A stretch of 52,353 nt of DNA, from NCBI RefSeq assembly GCF_002204745.1, contig NZ_NIRR01000029.1:1-52353 (forward strand). Reading direction: 5' to 3'. Within the stretch, counting starts at the first letter, position 1; every line of letters begins with the position of its first letter. Below the pieces are notes generated by a model. It was not told the origin of the DNA, ran no database searches, and was given only the letters and a program-made list of their open reading frames with translations. Below, one piece after another: positions 26,199-34,757 of the stretch. The position numbers were made by a program, and so were the translations under genes. The DNA comes from Hymenobacter amundsenii. Its GTDB lineage: Bacteria; Bacteroidota; Bacteroidia; Cytophagales; Hymenobacteraceae.

Positions 26199-27785
26199 AT
26201 GAAATCTGCCTTCCTGCTGGCGCTGGGCGCCCTTGCCCTTGCCGCCTGCAACCCCGATACCTCCCGGACCACTGCCACTACTGGCAACCCTGTCGCTACC
26301 GATTCTGCTACCGCCGCCGCGCCAGCCGCTACTGCGGTGCCGCCCGCCACGCCCCAGTACCGCCCGGCCTACCACTTCGCGCCGGCCGCCCACTGGATGA
26401 ACGACCCCAACGGCATGGTGTATCTCAACGGCACCTACCACCTGTACTTCCAGTACTATCCCGATGGCATGGTGTGGGGCCCGATGCACTGGGGCCACGC
26501 CACCAGCCGCGACCTGGTGCGCTGGCAGGAGCAGCCCATTGCCCTCTATCCCGATTCGCTGGGCTGGATTTTCTCGGGCAGCGCCGTAATTGATGCCAAC
26601 AACACGGCCGGCTTCGGCAAGAATGCCATGGTGGCCATCTTCACCCACCACAACGACCCCGAGGAGAAGAAGCACACCAACAAGCACCAATACCAAAGCC
26701 TGGCCTACAGCCTCGACGAGGGCAAAACGTGGACGAAATACGCCGGCAACCCCGTGCTGCCCAACCCCGGCATCCAGGACTTCCGCGACCCGAAAGTGAG
26801 CTGGCACGAGGCCAGCCGGCAGTGGGTGATGACGCTGGCCACCAAGGACCGAATTACGTTCTATGGCTCACCCAACCTGAAAAACTGGACCAAGCTCAGC
26901 GAGTTTGGGGAGAAGGTGGGGGCCCACGGTGGCGTGTGGGAGTGCCCCGACTTATTCCCGCTCCAGCTCAAGGGCCAGACCTACTGGGTGCTCATCGTCA
27001 ACCTGAACCCGGGCGCCCCCAACGGTGGTTCGGGCACCCAGTACTTCGTAGGCCAGTTCGACGGCAAAACCTTCACGCCCCGCAGCACCGACACTAAATG
27101 GGCCGATTACGGCCCCGACGACTACGCTGGCGTGACCTGGAACAACACGCCCGGCCGCCGCATTTTCCTGGGCTGGATGAGCAACTGGACCTACGCCAAC
27201 CAGGTACCCACCTCGCCCTGGCGCAACGCCCTGACCATCCCGCGCGAACTGGGCCTGCGCCAAGTGGGCACCGATATCCGCCTGACCTCGGAGCCGGTTA
27301 AGGAACTGCAACAACTGGCGGCCGCTCCCACCGTGCTGCGCAACGTAGCCGGGCAGCAGACGCCCACCGACCTGACGAGTCGCTTGCAAATGAGCAGCGA
27401 CAAGCACCGCCTGACGCTGAGCACCGAGCAGCTGACCGACTTTGAGTTGGTGCTTAGCAACGCCGCCGGCGAGGAGTTGGTGCTGGGCTATAACGCCGGC
27501 GCCCGGGCCTATTTCATCGACCGTAGCAAGGCGGGTCAGACGGATTTCAACAAGGAATTTGCCAGCCGCAGCACGGCCCCACGCCTCACCTCGGCTCCCG
27601 GCACCGCCCTGACCCTTTACTTCGACGCGGCCTCCGTGGAGCTGTTTGCCGATGAAGGCCTGACGGTCATGACGGCCATCTTCTTCCCTACCCAGCCCCT
27701 GACGAGGGTGCATCTGCGCTCCAAACCCGGCATTACTTTCCAAGAAATCAGCAGCGCCGACCTGGTAGTGAAGCCAGTCAAGTGA
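26199..27785 (+). CDS. GH32 exo-fructanase (levanase/inulinase) lipoprotein
   Basis: About 528 aa. Lipoprotein signal MKSAFLLALGALALAAC, a Ser/Thr/Ala linker, then a five-bladed GH32 propeller. The nucleophile Asp lies in HWMNDPNGMVYLNG, the transition-state Asp in DFRDPKVSWHE, and the acid/base Glu in WECPDLFPL; a C-terminal beta-sandwich follows. It releases fructose from the ends of fructans. The lipid anchor puts it in the outer membrane or periplasm. The frame can open at GTG 26196, but ATG 26199 fits better. It is the last gene of the locus; 27786-28041 holds no gene. Confidence 0.95.
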   Translation: MKSAFLLALGALALAACNPDTSRTTATTGNPVATDSATAAAPAATAVPPATPQYRPAYHFAPAAHWMNDPNGMVYLNGTYHLYFQYYPDGMVWGPMHWGHATSRDLVRWQEQPIALYPDSLGWIFSGSAVIDANNTAGFGKNAMVAIFTHHNDPEEKKHTNKHQYQSLAYSLDEGKTWTKYAGNPVLPNPGIQDFRDPKVSWHEASRQWVMTLATKDRITFYGSPNLKNWTKLSEFGEKVGAHGGVWECPDLFPLQLKGQTYWVLIVNLNPGAPNGGSGTQYFVGQFDGKTFTPRSTDTKWADYGPDDYAGVTWNNTPGRRIFLGWMSNWTYANQVPTSPWRNALTIPRELGLRQVGTDIRLTSEPVKELQQLAAAPTVLRNVAGQQTPTDLTSRLQMSSDKHRLTLSTEQLTDFELVLSNAAGEELVLGYNAGARAYFIDRSKAGQTDFNKEFASRSTAPRLTSAPGTALTLYFDAASVELFADEGLTVMTAIFFPTQPLTRVHLRSKPGITFQEISSADLVVKPVK

Positions 27786-28041
27786 TGCTCCTTTCGGTGA
27801 AGTCTAATTCTCTGTCTGGCATTGCGTGCAAGCTGGCCCCTGCAAGGCAGCGCGCGTTTAAACAATCAATCCGAAATTCATCATCCCCGAAATGACTGGC
27901 AAGTATGCGTTTTGTGAACCCGGAACCACTTGCCTCCACCAAGAGAAGCAAGCAGGACTTTAGGGGCAGTAAGGAAGCACAATAATTCACGCACCCATTT
28001 GAGTTTTGTCCCTTGACGTAATGTAGCTTATACCCACACCC

Positions 28042-28450
28042 CTAACAGGGAATTGACGAGGGAAACCACAGCTGAAACGCACTGCCGGCTCCCTCTACGG
28101 AATGGACCTGAATGCTGCCCTGGTGCAGTTGCATAATTTGCTTGGCCAAGCTTAGCCCAATCCCGGAGCCGTTGGTACGAGTGGTAAAAAAAGAAATAAA
28201 AATGCTGTCCAGCACATCGGCGGGAATACCGGTTCCGTTGTCTTTCACCTCCACCACCACCCGCTCCTGTTCATCGGACCAGGCCCGCAGGCTAATGCGC
28301 GGGTTGGGGTTTTGGGTGAGCGCCTGTGACGCATTGAGGACCAGATTGATAAGCACCTGCTCCAGCAGATGGCCGTCGGCGTGCAGGGTAAGGTGGGCGG
28401 GCCGGACGCTAAGGGTGACTTCGATGCCTTGTGCGGCCAGCTGCTCCGCC
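28042..28450 (-). pseudogene. C-terminal ATPase domain of a sensor histidine kinase, truncated by an IS
   Basis: The remaining 136 residues are a HATPase_c domain: N box LLEQVLINLVLNASQAL, G1 box VEVKDNGTGIPADV, G2 box TNGSGIGLSLAKQIM. The His-containing dimerisation domain and sensor part are missing. The frame ends at the IS boundary 28450/28451. The kinase would be of the NtrB-like type by its N and G boxes. The sequence on the far side of the IS does not look like a kinase N-terminus, so more than a simple insertion may have happened. Confidence 0.85.
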
Positions 28451-28463
28451 TGAGATGGTCCAG

Positions 28464-29341
28464 CTATGCCGGACACAATTGGGACGTGGTTTGAAGTTGC
28501 GTTTCGAAGTGGTTGGGTGAGCGGTAACCGAGCAAAGAATGCCGTCGTTCGGCGATGTGGTGGCTGATTTCGAGCTTGGCCTCGGCTAGACCGGGAAAGC
28601 TGCCGCCATCGAGCAGTTCGGCCTTTAAGCGGCTCCAAAACGATTCGGCGTGGGCGTTGTCGTAGCAATTGCCCCGCCGGTTCATGCCCTGTACGGCCCC
28701 GTGCCGGGCGAGTAAGTCCTTAAAGCGGGTGGCCGTGTACTGGCTGCCCTGGTCGGAATGGACGATGAGCCCCGCCCGGGGCTGGCGCACGGCCAAGGCC
28801 CGGCGCAGGGCCTCGCTGACCAAATCTTCGGGCATGGTCTCGCGCACGTCCCAGCCCACGATTTTGCGCGAGCAGCGGTCCAGCCAGACGGTCAGGTAGA
28901 GCCAGCCGCCGCCCTGGCGCGGCAAATAGGTGAAGCCCCGGCCCACCCAGACCCGGTTCGGGGCGGTGGGGGCCGGTTGGTCGAGCAAGCGGTTGGGCGC
29001 GGCGCGCACGGCCGGGTTAGAATCGGTGGTGCGCGCCGCCGCGAACGAGCGGGGCTGTTGCGCGCGCAGGCCGTGCGCTTTGAGCACGCGGCGGATGCGC
29101 CAGCGACCCACCCCGAGTAGCCGTTGGCTTGCACTTCGGCGCGCAGTCGACGCGTGCCATAGCGTTGGCTGTGGTACGTAACGGCTTCGCGCACGGCTAC
29201 TTGCCAGGCCGGTTCGGCCGTTGGCACCTGTTGGCGGCGCTGCCAGCCGTAGTACGCGGCCGGGGCCACGCGCAGCACCTGGCAGAGCTGGCGCACGGGT
29301 ACCTGAGCGGCCCGCTGCGCGATGTAGCGGTACGTGCTCAC
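28464..29341 (-). pseudogene. IS3-family OrfB (DDE integrase), frameshifted
   Basis: The N-terminal part (QRAAQVPVRQLCQVLRVAPA, HTH_21-like AVREAVTYHSQRYGTRRLRA) is in one frame and the integrase core in another; they join near 29100-29115 at a GGGG run. The core has IVHSDQGSQYTATRFKDLLA (second Asp) and NCYDNAHAESFWSRLKAE (Glu). Where the first Asp is expected, VGRGFTYLP is read instead of the usual GDITYLP, so the catalytic triad also looks damaged. The element is probably not active by itself. Confidence 0.88.
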
Positions 29342-29643
29342 GAGGCCCCGAACTGGCCGAAGATGACCAAGGCTTTTTTTAACCTATCAAGCTCCTGCGT
29401 GAGCCGTTTATTGGCCGCACGCAGGGCCCGCACCTCCGGGTCGCCGGCCACTTCCACACTACCCACTTCGGCCACGAGTTGGGCCTGCTGCCAGCGGTAG
29501 AGCAGCTTGGGGCTGATGCCCAGTTGCCGGGCCGCTGCCTGGGTGCTACGGCTCTCCGATGCCAGGCGTAGGGCTTCGGCCTTGAAGGCCTCGTCGTATT
29601 TACGCTGTTTGTCGGGCGACGCCCCGCTCTTTTTTGCTGTCAT
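29338..29643 (-). CDS. IS3-family OrfA (HTH protein)
   Basis: 101 aa, with helix-turn-helix residues 15-60 (KYDEAFKAEALRLASESRST, QAAARQLGISPKLLYRWQQA) and a leucine-zipper-like tail (ALRAANKRLTQELDRLKKAL). It ends with a 4-bp overlap at the start of orfB, inside AAAAAAG-containing sequence (plus strand GCTTTTTTT near 29370). This fits the programmed -1 frameshift used by IS3 elements to make OrfAB. Confidence 0.9.
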   Translation of the reverse strand: MTAKKSGASPDKQRKYDEAFKAEALRLASESRSTQAAARQLGISPKLLYRWQQAQLVAEVGSVEVAGDPEVRALRAANKRLTQELDRLKKALVIFGQFGAS

Positions 29644-29694
29644 AACAGAAGAACTATACGTCCTTCTTCTGTCCGTCTTGATTATACCACCTCA

Positions 29695-30224
29695 GCCACC
29701 CAAAACTGGGCCACTGCTAAAGCGAAGGCGTAAGCTATCGTCTCGCGTGTTTCCCAAGGCACGAATTTCCGGCGTAGGTACGTGCGCACCCGAGTGTAGG
29801 TGTCTTCCAGGGCCATTTGCGTGGCAAAGGGGGCTTCGACCTGCACGCCCGCGCGCAACGGAACGGCGTACACGGCGGGCTCCGTAAGGAAGCGCCCAAC
29901 CGCAACCATATGGATTTCGCCCCAAGTCATGTAAGCCGGCGGGAGCAGGAACTGGTCCGCCCGGCAGCACGCGTCAAAGGCCGCCGCGGTGGAAAAAACC
30001 AGCGCCGGGGACGTGTCGCGCAAGCCGTTTTCCAAAAGGACGATTTCGCCATTGACCAACGGGTACCCGGTGGCGCATTTGCTGGGAATGGCCCGCGTCC
30101 CCCGAAGTCGGTGAATGGAACCACCGTGTTGTTCCGGATACGCGAGGGCTTCTGGCATCGGCAAGGTCCGGCATTCGGCAGAAGGAACAGGAATAGAACG
30201 GTTGGTAGACATAAGTAAAAGCAT
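29695..30224 (-). pseudogene. Hypothetical protein cut at its C-terminus by the IS
   Basis: About 176 residues, not recognised. Segments: YPLVNGEIVLLENGLRDTSP, FDACCRADQFLLPPAYMTWG, ALEDTYTRVRTYLRRKFVPW, ETIAYAFALAVAQFWVA, after which IS sequence begins. There is no signal peptide. Removing the IS and one GCC copy would continue this frame directly into the kinase fragment at 28447. Either that fusion once existed, or a deletion next to the IS made it. Several Met codons (30224, 30209, 30158) could be the start. The following 275 nt (30225-30499) show no gene. Confidence 0.55.
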
Positions 30225-30499
30225 GATGCACCGGCCCGACAGCTGGTTTTAGTCACACTTAGCAGGGTAACCCTTTCCGCCTGTGACTTCCACTGGGTTT
30301 AAGAAAACGGTAGTTCTGGTAGGTAGTGAGTGATTCGGTGTTACAGCCCGCAAAGGCTGGTGAAAAGTATGGGGAAAGCTTAAGCTTATTTTATCCTCCG
30401 CTGCTATGTAATGGCCTCCTATAGCCCCTGTAACCGGGCCGTTATTGCCGCCAGGGACTGCTGCAGTGCGGCGGCAGCCGGCAACGGGCCGTACACTAA

Positions 30500-31380
30500 T
30501 TACCGGAAAGCGCCCTGGTAGGTGGGTGCTAAATGCTGCCAAGTTTGGCCTGCGTCGGCAAACAGGCGCGCCTGCGCCAGCGGGCGCGCAGCCCATTCGC
30601 CCTGAAATTCCTGATTGCGGGCATCGTCAGCGCGCACTTCGACCAGCAGCGCCTCGAACACCAGCCCGGCCAGAAACTCCCGCAATGGCGGCGGCTGAAG
30701 CAGTCGGTGCAGGTCGTAGGCGTGGTGGAGTTTGACCTGCAGCTCACCTAGCGGGTCGTGTGCGTAGCCCGCACGCACCAGGGCCAATATCTTCTCCACC
30801 AGGGTTCGCTCTAAGGCCAGGACGAGTATCTCAGACGGGGCCAGCCCGTGCTGCTCCACCAGGGCCAGCTCACCGCGCTGGGTCAGAAACTGGCCGGCGT
30901 AGGACTGCACCGGCCGCCACTGGCTGGGGTGGGGGCGGGCGAAAGCGTTGATTTCGAGCAGCACCGCGCCGGGCCGCATCTGGCTGCCGGGGTGGGCACG
31001 GCAGTAGCCGGGAACTGGTGCAGGGTCTTGCGAAAGTGGCTCCCGCGCACGGTCACGTCCGCTTCCACCACGGCCGTCAGCCCCTGGGTAATGTGCCGGG
31101 CCCCCGCATCCATGAGCTTCTTGACCTGCCCGCCACTCCAGCCCTGGGTGCCGGCGATGGCCAGGTCCACGTCTTCGGAAAACCGTTCGACCAGCCCGTA
31201 GGCCTTGGACAGGGCCGTACCGCCCTTGAATACCAACTGCTCGCGGTAGGGCGAATCGGCCAGCGCCCGCAAGAAGTAGCTTACCCAATAGTCCTTCTCC
31301 ACAAAGGATTCGGGTAAGCCCAACCCTTGAGCGGTGGCCAGCAGGATCTGCCCGAACTCCGGGCTCTGGTGCAAAGTCAT
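30500..31380 (-). pseudogene. AbiEii/AbiGii-type nucleotidyltransferase toxin, frameshifted
   Basis: Toxin half of a type IV toxin-antitoxin/abortive infection pair (DUF1814, nucleotidyltransferase fold). The N-terminal 125 residues hold SFVEKDYWVSYFLRALAD, QLVFKGGTALSKAYGLVERF and SEDVDLAIAG, which give the nucleotide-binding and metal residues. Around 31000-31020 the reading moves to another frame (GSQMRPGAVLLEINAFARPH ... TLVEKILALVRAGYAHDP), which continues to the stop at 30500. The ATG at 31380 overlaps the antitoxin stop by four bases (ATGA). The C-terminal half is well preserved, so the frameshift is recent or a sequence error. If real, the toxin is dead while the antitoxin remains. 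Confidence 0.85.
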
Positions 31381-32102
31381 TGGATGTTCCACGCGGCGCG
31401 ATTGGGCAGGGCCCCGGCACTCAGGCCCAGGCGGTAGGTAGTTAAAGGATTGAGGGTGGCGCGTAATGTGGCCGCGCCTTTGATATCGGTTAGCCTTTCC
31501 AGCAATGCGCCCAGTACGGCGCGGGCCCGGGGCGGGGCCTGTGCCGCGGCCAGCTCCGTCAGACGACGCCGGGCGGCCGGGGAAAGGCGGATGATTTCAC
31601 GCTGCACCCGGGCCAGTACCTCATCGGGGCTGGTGTCGGGAATGCGGCGCAGGTCCCGCAGCACTTCCAGCCACTGCAGCAGAGGCACGTCGCTGGCCCT
31701 CTCCGGGGCCGGGCGCACCACGAACCCCACGTGCCGGGGTGGGGTACGTCGCGGCCGGGGGGTGGTCACGGTCGTTTCGGCCGGTACCTGGGTAGTCAGG
31801 CCCAACTGGTGGTAGAGGCTCACGCCCGCCCGGTAGGCCAGCGGCTCGCCGCCGGCGGCCGTGAGCGTGCGCAATACGGCTCCCTCGGAAGGCTGCAGCG
31901 GACCAAAGCGACTGTTCTGGGGGCGGTAGTACTGGCCTTTGGCAAAGCGGACCAGCAGGCCTTGCCGGCTCAGCCGGCTCAGCGCCGCGGCCACCGCCCC
32001 GAACTGAGCGGGCTCCGTCACCAGATCGGCATAGGTCAGCAGCTCGCCCGGCGCAAAGGCCTCGACTTGCCGGCGAACACACTGCATGATGGATTCGGGC
32101 AT
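31377..32102 (-). CDS. AbiEi-type antitoxin / autorepressor
   Basis: 241 aa, DUF6088-like. An N-terminal winged helix (PGELLTYADLVTEPAQFGAV, AAALSRLSRQGLLVRFAKGQ, YYRPQNSRFG) is followed by the AbiEi core (YRAGVSLYHQLGLTTQVPAE, TVTTPRPRRT). In the family this protein represses its own operon by binding inverted repeats upstream and neutralises the AbiEii nucleotidyltransferase. Here a 40-bp perfect palindrome overlaps the promoter. It is coupled by an ATGA overlap to the frameshifted toxin gene. Confidence 0.88.
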   Translation of the reverse strand: MPESIMQCVRRQVEAFAPGELLTYADLVTEPAQFGAVAAALSRLSRQGLLVRFAKGQYYRPQNSRFGPLQPSEGAVLRTLTAAGGEPLAYRAGVSLYHQLGLTTQVPAETTVTTPRPRRTPPRHVGFVVRPAPERASDVPLLQWLEVLRDLRRIPDTSPDEVLARVQREIIRLSPAARRRLTELAAAQAPPRARAVLGALLERLTDIKGAATLRATLNPLTTYRLGLSAGALPNRAAWNIQ

Positions 32103-32125
32103 GGCAAACAGAAATACGCAGAAGG

Positions 32126-32133
32126 CAAATATA
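32126..32133 (-). promoter_or_regulatory. -7 box of the abiE operon
   Basis: On the minus strand TATATTTG matches TAnnTTTG exactly, 24 nt before the antitoxin ATG at 32102. The -33 region would fall inside the palindrome 32136-32175, so binding there should block transcription. Confidence 0.7.
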
Positions 32134-32135
32134 CG

Positions 32136-32175
32136 AATTATGTCAAGTTTTTACATGTAAAAACTTGACATAATT
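32136..32175. promoter_or_regulatory. 40-bp perfect palindrome, likely AbiEi operator
   Basis: Every base from 32136 to 32155 (AATTATGTCAAGTTTTTACA) pairs with 32156-32175. It lies between the HTH gene stop and the abiEi promoter, 2 nt upstream of the -7 box. AbiEi proteins are known to bind inverted repeats at their promoter. It might also bind the small HTH protein encoded just upstream, or act as a transcript hairpin. Confidence 0.85.
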
Positions 32176-32180
32176 TAAGC

Positions 32181-32462
32181 TTAGTCCGTTCCCGCCGAGG
32201 CTCGGTTGCTAGCCTGCACCTCCGCCAAAACTACGGCCATAATGTCCTGCGCGGGCTCGTTAAGCAAATCCGCGACCCGCAGCAGCTCACCAATCGTGAG
32301 GGAAGAGGGGTTGGCCTCACGCTGCTTGATGGTGCGGTAGCTCATGCCCAGATGTTGCATCATCTCGCGCTCGGTAAAGCGGTATCGGCCGTGGCGCAGC
32401 AGGTCCGTAAAACGCCGGGGCGAAGCGGCAGTTGGGGGCAGTGGGGGAGGGGAAGCGGGCAT
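32181..32462 (-). CDS. Small Cro/C1-type helix-turn-helix protein
   Basis: 93 aa. A Pro-rich N-terminus is followed by an HTH (FTEREMMQHLGMSYRTIKQR, EANPSSLTIGELLRVADLLN) with the tail PAQDIMAVVLAEV. It lies directly upstream of the AbiE pair on the same strand, with the palindromic operator in the gap. It may add control to the AbiE operon or belong to the older mobile element. Whether the start is the first ATG is not clear; a start after the Pro-rich part would need a rare codon. Confidence 0.7.
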   Translation of the reverse strand: MPASPPPLPPTAASPRRFTDLLRHGRYRFTEREMMQHLGMSYRTIKQREANPSSLTIGELLRVADLLNEPAQDIMAVVLAEVQASNRASAGTD

Positions 32463-32585
32463 ATAGGGGAAGAAAGTAGAAAGTAAGGCGGCCGGCAGGC
32501 AGGGGCAGGGGCGAGGGGCAGCGATACCCCACTGCCCCCGGCCCCACCGGTAACGTGAGCGTAGGTCACCGGCGGGCGCAAGGCG

Positions 32586-33162
32586 TTAGCAGTCGTCGCA
32601 AGGGTGGGGGCGCGGATTCTGCCGCGCCTCCTCGGCCAGCGCCTGGTTTTCCCAGGCTGCCACGCGCTGCATAATATTGGTCAGCCAGCGGCCCAGGCGC
32701 GCGGGGTCGGCTTCGGCCAGAATCCGGCCGGTGGCCGTGCGGCGCTGCTCATCACTGAAAGCGGGGTGCTCCAGCAGCCGGGTCAGCTCGCTGCGCTGGG
32801 CGGCAATGACCAGCGACGTCAGCGAAGGCCCCGTTTGCTGGCTCAGCACCTGCGTCCCCAGCGCCGGATCAGCTGCCGGATCCGCCGCCAGCGCCCCGTT
32901 ATCGGCCGGGCCCGCCGGGGCGGTGGGGTGGGAGGGAGGCGGCTGCGGCGCGGGTTGCGGCTGTGGCTGCGCCCCATCGGGAGCTGGGGGACTCACAATC
33001 AGCTCGGCGGCCCGCTGGGCCCGGATGGCAGCCTGCACCACCAGTTTTTTGTCCCCGCGCAGCTGCTCCAGCCAGAACTGCAGGTAAGCGGCCGTATTTT
33101 CGAGCGTGGCGCCCAGCTCCCGGGCCTGCCGGAAGGTGAGAAAGAATGGTGTGCCTTATCAA
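32586..33162 (-). pseudogene. ArdC-like antirestriction protein, internally deleted, with Pro-rich tail
   Basis: The frame contains PFFLTFRQARELGA, which is the N-terminal region of ArdC-type ssDNA-binding antirestriction proteins. It jumps at once to ENTAAYLQFWLEQLRGDKKL and VVQAAIRAQRAAELIV, which is their C-terminal end. The ~200 residues between, including the zincin metalloprotease motif, are absent, and no start codon precedes the frame. A Pro/Gln/Ala-rich linker and a helical tail (QRSELTRLLEHPAFSDEQRR ... IMQRVAAWENQAL) follow. ArdC genes travel on plasmids and conjugative elements, which fits the Rep, resolvase and AbiE remnants here. A GTG at 33041 could start the tail alone. Confidence 0.6.
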
Positions 33163-33260
33163 GCCTATTTCACCTCCAAATTTGCCCCTAACACTTGACT
33201 TTTAACACAGTTCATGTGCCTTATCGTACCCTCTCCGAAAGACTGGGGCTGTTTAAATCA

Positions 33261-33289
33261 CCGTTAATGGGCCTTCGGGCCATTAACGG
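33261..33289. repeat. Hairpin CCGTTAATGG / CCATTAACGG with a TTCG-containing loop
   Basis: Perfect 10-bp stem with a stable GCCTTCGGG loop, located about 100 nt upstream of the sigma-54 activator gene. No T-run follows. It might end readthrough by another mechanism or bind a regulator. Confidence 0.6.
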
Positions 33290-33338
33290 CTGGTCTGGTG
33301 AAGTGGGCCATGGAAAAAGCCCGGCTGCCGTAAAACCG

Positions 33339-33346
33339 TATGTTTG
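33339..33346 (+). promoter_or_regulatory. -7 box of the activator-kinase-kup operon
   Basis: TATGTTTG, an exact TAnnTTTG, 44 nt before the ATG at 33390. No convincing -33 TTTG lies at the right distance. Just upstream (33305-33328) is a 24-nt exact copy of sequence from inside the following gene (33745-33768). Confidence 0.5.
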
Positions 33347-33389
33347 CCAGCTTCGCTGATGCGACTGTTCTTCTCTATTGCCCGCCCCC

Positions 33390-34736
33390 ATGCCCGACGG
33401 TACCCTGCTGCTCATTGACGACGAACCCAGCCTGCGCCACATTCTCTCGCGGGTGCTGGGCCTGGAGGGCTATACGGTCCTGCCCGCCCCCGATGCCCGC
33501 CATGGCCTGGAACTGCTGCAGCAGCACGCGGGGGAGGTGCTCGTGGTGCTCTGCGACGTGAAGCTGCCCGACGCCCACGGCGTGGAGCTGCTCGCTCGCC
33601 TCAAGGCCCTGGCGCCGCTGGCCGAAGTCATCCTGCTCACCGCCTATGGCACCGTGGCCGACGGCGTGCGGGCCATGAAGCTCGGGGCCTTCGACTACCT
33701 GACCAAGGGCGACTCCGATGATCAGCTGCTGGTGGTGGTGGAGCGGGCCATGGAAAAAGCCCGGCTGCAGCGCCGGGTGGCCGACCTGGAGCAGCAGATG
33801 GGGGCCCAGCACGACTTTGCTTCGATGATTGGTACCTCGGCCGCCCTGAGCCAGGCCAGGGACCTGGCCCAACGCGTGGCTCCCACGGAAGCGGCCGTGC
33901 TGCTGGAGGGGCCCACCGGCAGCGGCAAGGAGCTGTTTGCCCACGCCATCCACCACGCCAGCCCCCGCCGCGCCAAGCCCTTGGTGGCCGTCAACTGCTC
34001 GGCCTTCCCCAGGGACCTGCTCGAATCCGAGCTCTTTGGCTACAAGAAGGGCGCCTTCACCGGCGCGCTGGCCGACAAAAAAGGGCTGTTTGAAGAGGCC
34101 AGTGGGGGCACGCTGTTCCTGGATGAAATCGGGGAGCTCGACATCAACCTGCAGGCCAAGCTGCTGCGCGTACTCGAGGGCCAGGAGTTCACCAAGCTCG
34201 GCGACACTAAACCCACCAAAGTAAACGTGCGCGTGGTGGCGGCCACCAACCGCAACCTGCGCCAGGAAGCCGACCAGGGCCTGTTTCGGGCGGACCTCTA
34301 CTACCGCCTCTCGGTGTTTGTGGTGCCGGTACCGCCGCTCAGCGCCCGCCGCGACGACATTGAGCCCCTGGCCCAACATTTTCTGCAAGTCTACGCCGCC
34401 AAGCTCGGCAAGCGCCTGCACGGCCTCGACCCGGCCTTTCTGCAGCAGCTGAGCCGGTACGAGTGGCGCGGCAACGTGCGGGAGCTCAAAAATGTGCTGG
34501 AGCGCGCCGTCATTCTCGCCGATGAGCAGTGGCTGACCACCGACCTGCTGCCCCCGGAGTTCCAGACCCGGGCCGACGCTTTCGAGGCCGAAGACGCGCG
34601 CTCGCTACGCGCCCTGGAAAAGCGCCAGATCCGGCTGGTGCTGAGCGAAACGGGCGGCAATAAAACCGAAGCCGCCCGGCAGCTGGGCATTGGTCTGAAG
34701 ACCCTGTACCGCAAAATCGGGGAATACGGCCTGTAA
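33390..34736 (+). CDS. Sigma-54-dependent response regulator (NtrC family)
   Basis: 448 aa from the ATG at 33390 (MPDGTLLLIDDEPS). Receiver domain with phosphoacceptor Asp56 (LCDVKLPDAHG), AAA+ domain with Walker A GPTGSGKE, the sigma-54 contact loop GYKKGAFTGA, Walker B GGTLFLDEIGELD and the arginine finger region FRADLYYRL, then a Fis-type HTH (NKTEAARQLGIGLKTLYRKI). When phosphorylated it should open sigma-54 promoters. The kinase gene lies 200 nt downstream after a 19-bp hairpin, and kup follows the kinase, so potassium uptake is a likely target. Confidence 0.95.
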   Translation: MPDGTLLLIDDEPSLRHILSRVLGLEGYTVLPAPDARHGLELLQQHAGEVLVVLCDVKLPDAHGVELLARLKALAPLAEVILLTAYGTVADGVRAMKLGAFDYLTKGDSDDQLLVVVERAMEKARLQRRVADLEQQMGAQHDFASMIGTSAALSQARDLAQRVAPTEAAVLLEGPTGSGKELFAHAIHHASPRRAKPLVAVNCSAFPRDLLESELFGYKKGAFTGALADKKGLFEEASGGTLFLDEIGELDINLQAKLLRVLEGQEFTKLGDTKPTKVNVRVVAATNRNLRQEADQGLFRADLYYRLSVFVVPVPPLSARRDDIEPLAQHFLQVYAAKLGKRLHGLDPAFLQQLSRYEWRGNVRELKNVLERAVILADEQWLTTDLLPPEFQTRADAFEAEDARSLRALEKRQIRLVLSETGGNKTEAARQLGIGLKTLYRKIGEYGL

Positions 34737-34757
34737 ACGCCGGCGCGCCCACCCGGT

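Larger units (their letters stand above)
28451..29694 (-). mobile_element. IS3-family insertion sequence, 1244 bp
   Basis: The terminal inverted repeats are TGAGATGGTCCAGCTATGCC then GGACA on the left and the inverse of TGAGGTGGTATAATCAAGAC then GGACA on the right. They are flanked by a 3-bp repeat GCC (28448-28450 and 29695-29697), which fits the 3-4 bp duplications of this family. It carries orfA and a frameshifted orfB. A solo end of a related element lies at 13440-13478. Confidence 0.88.
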
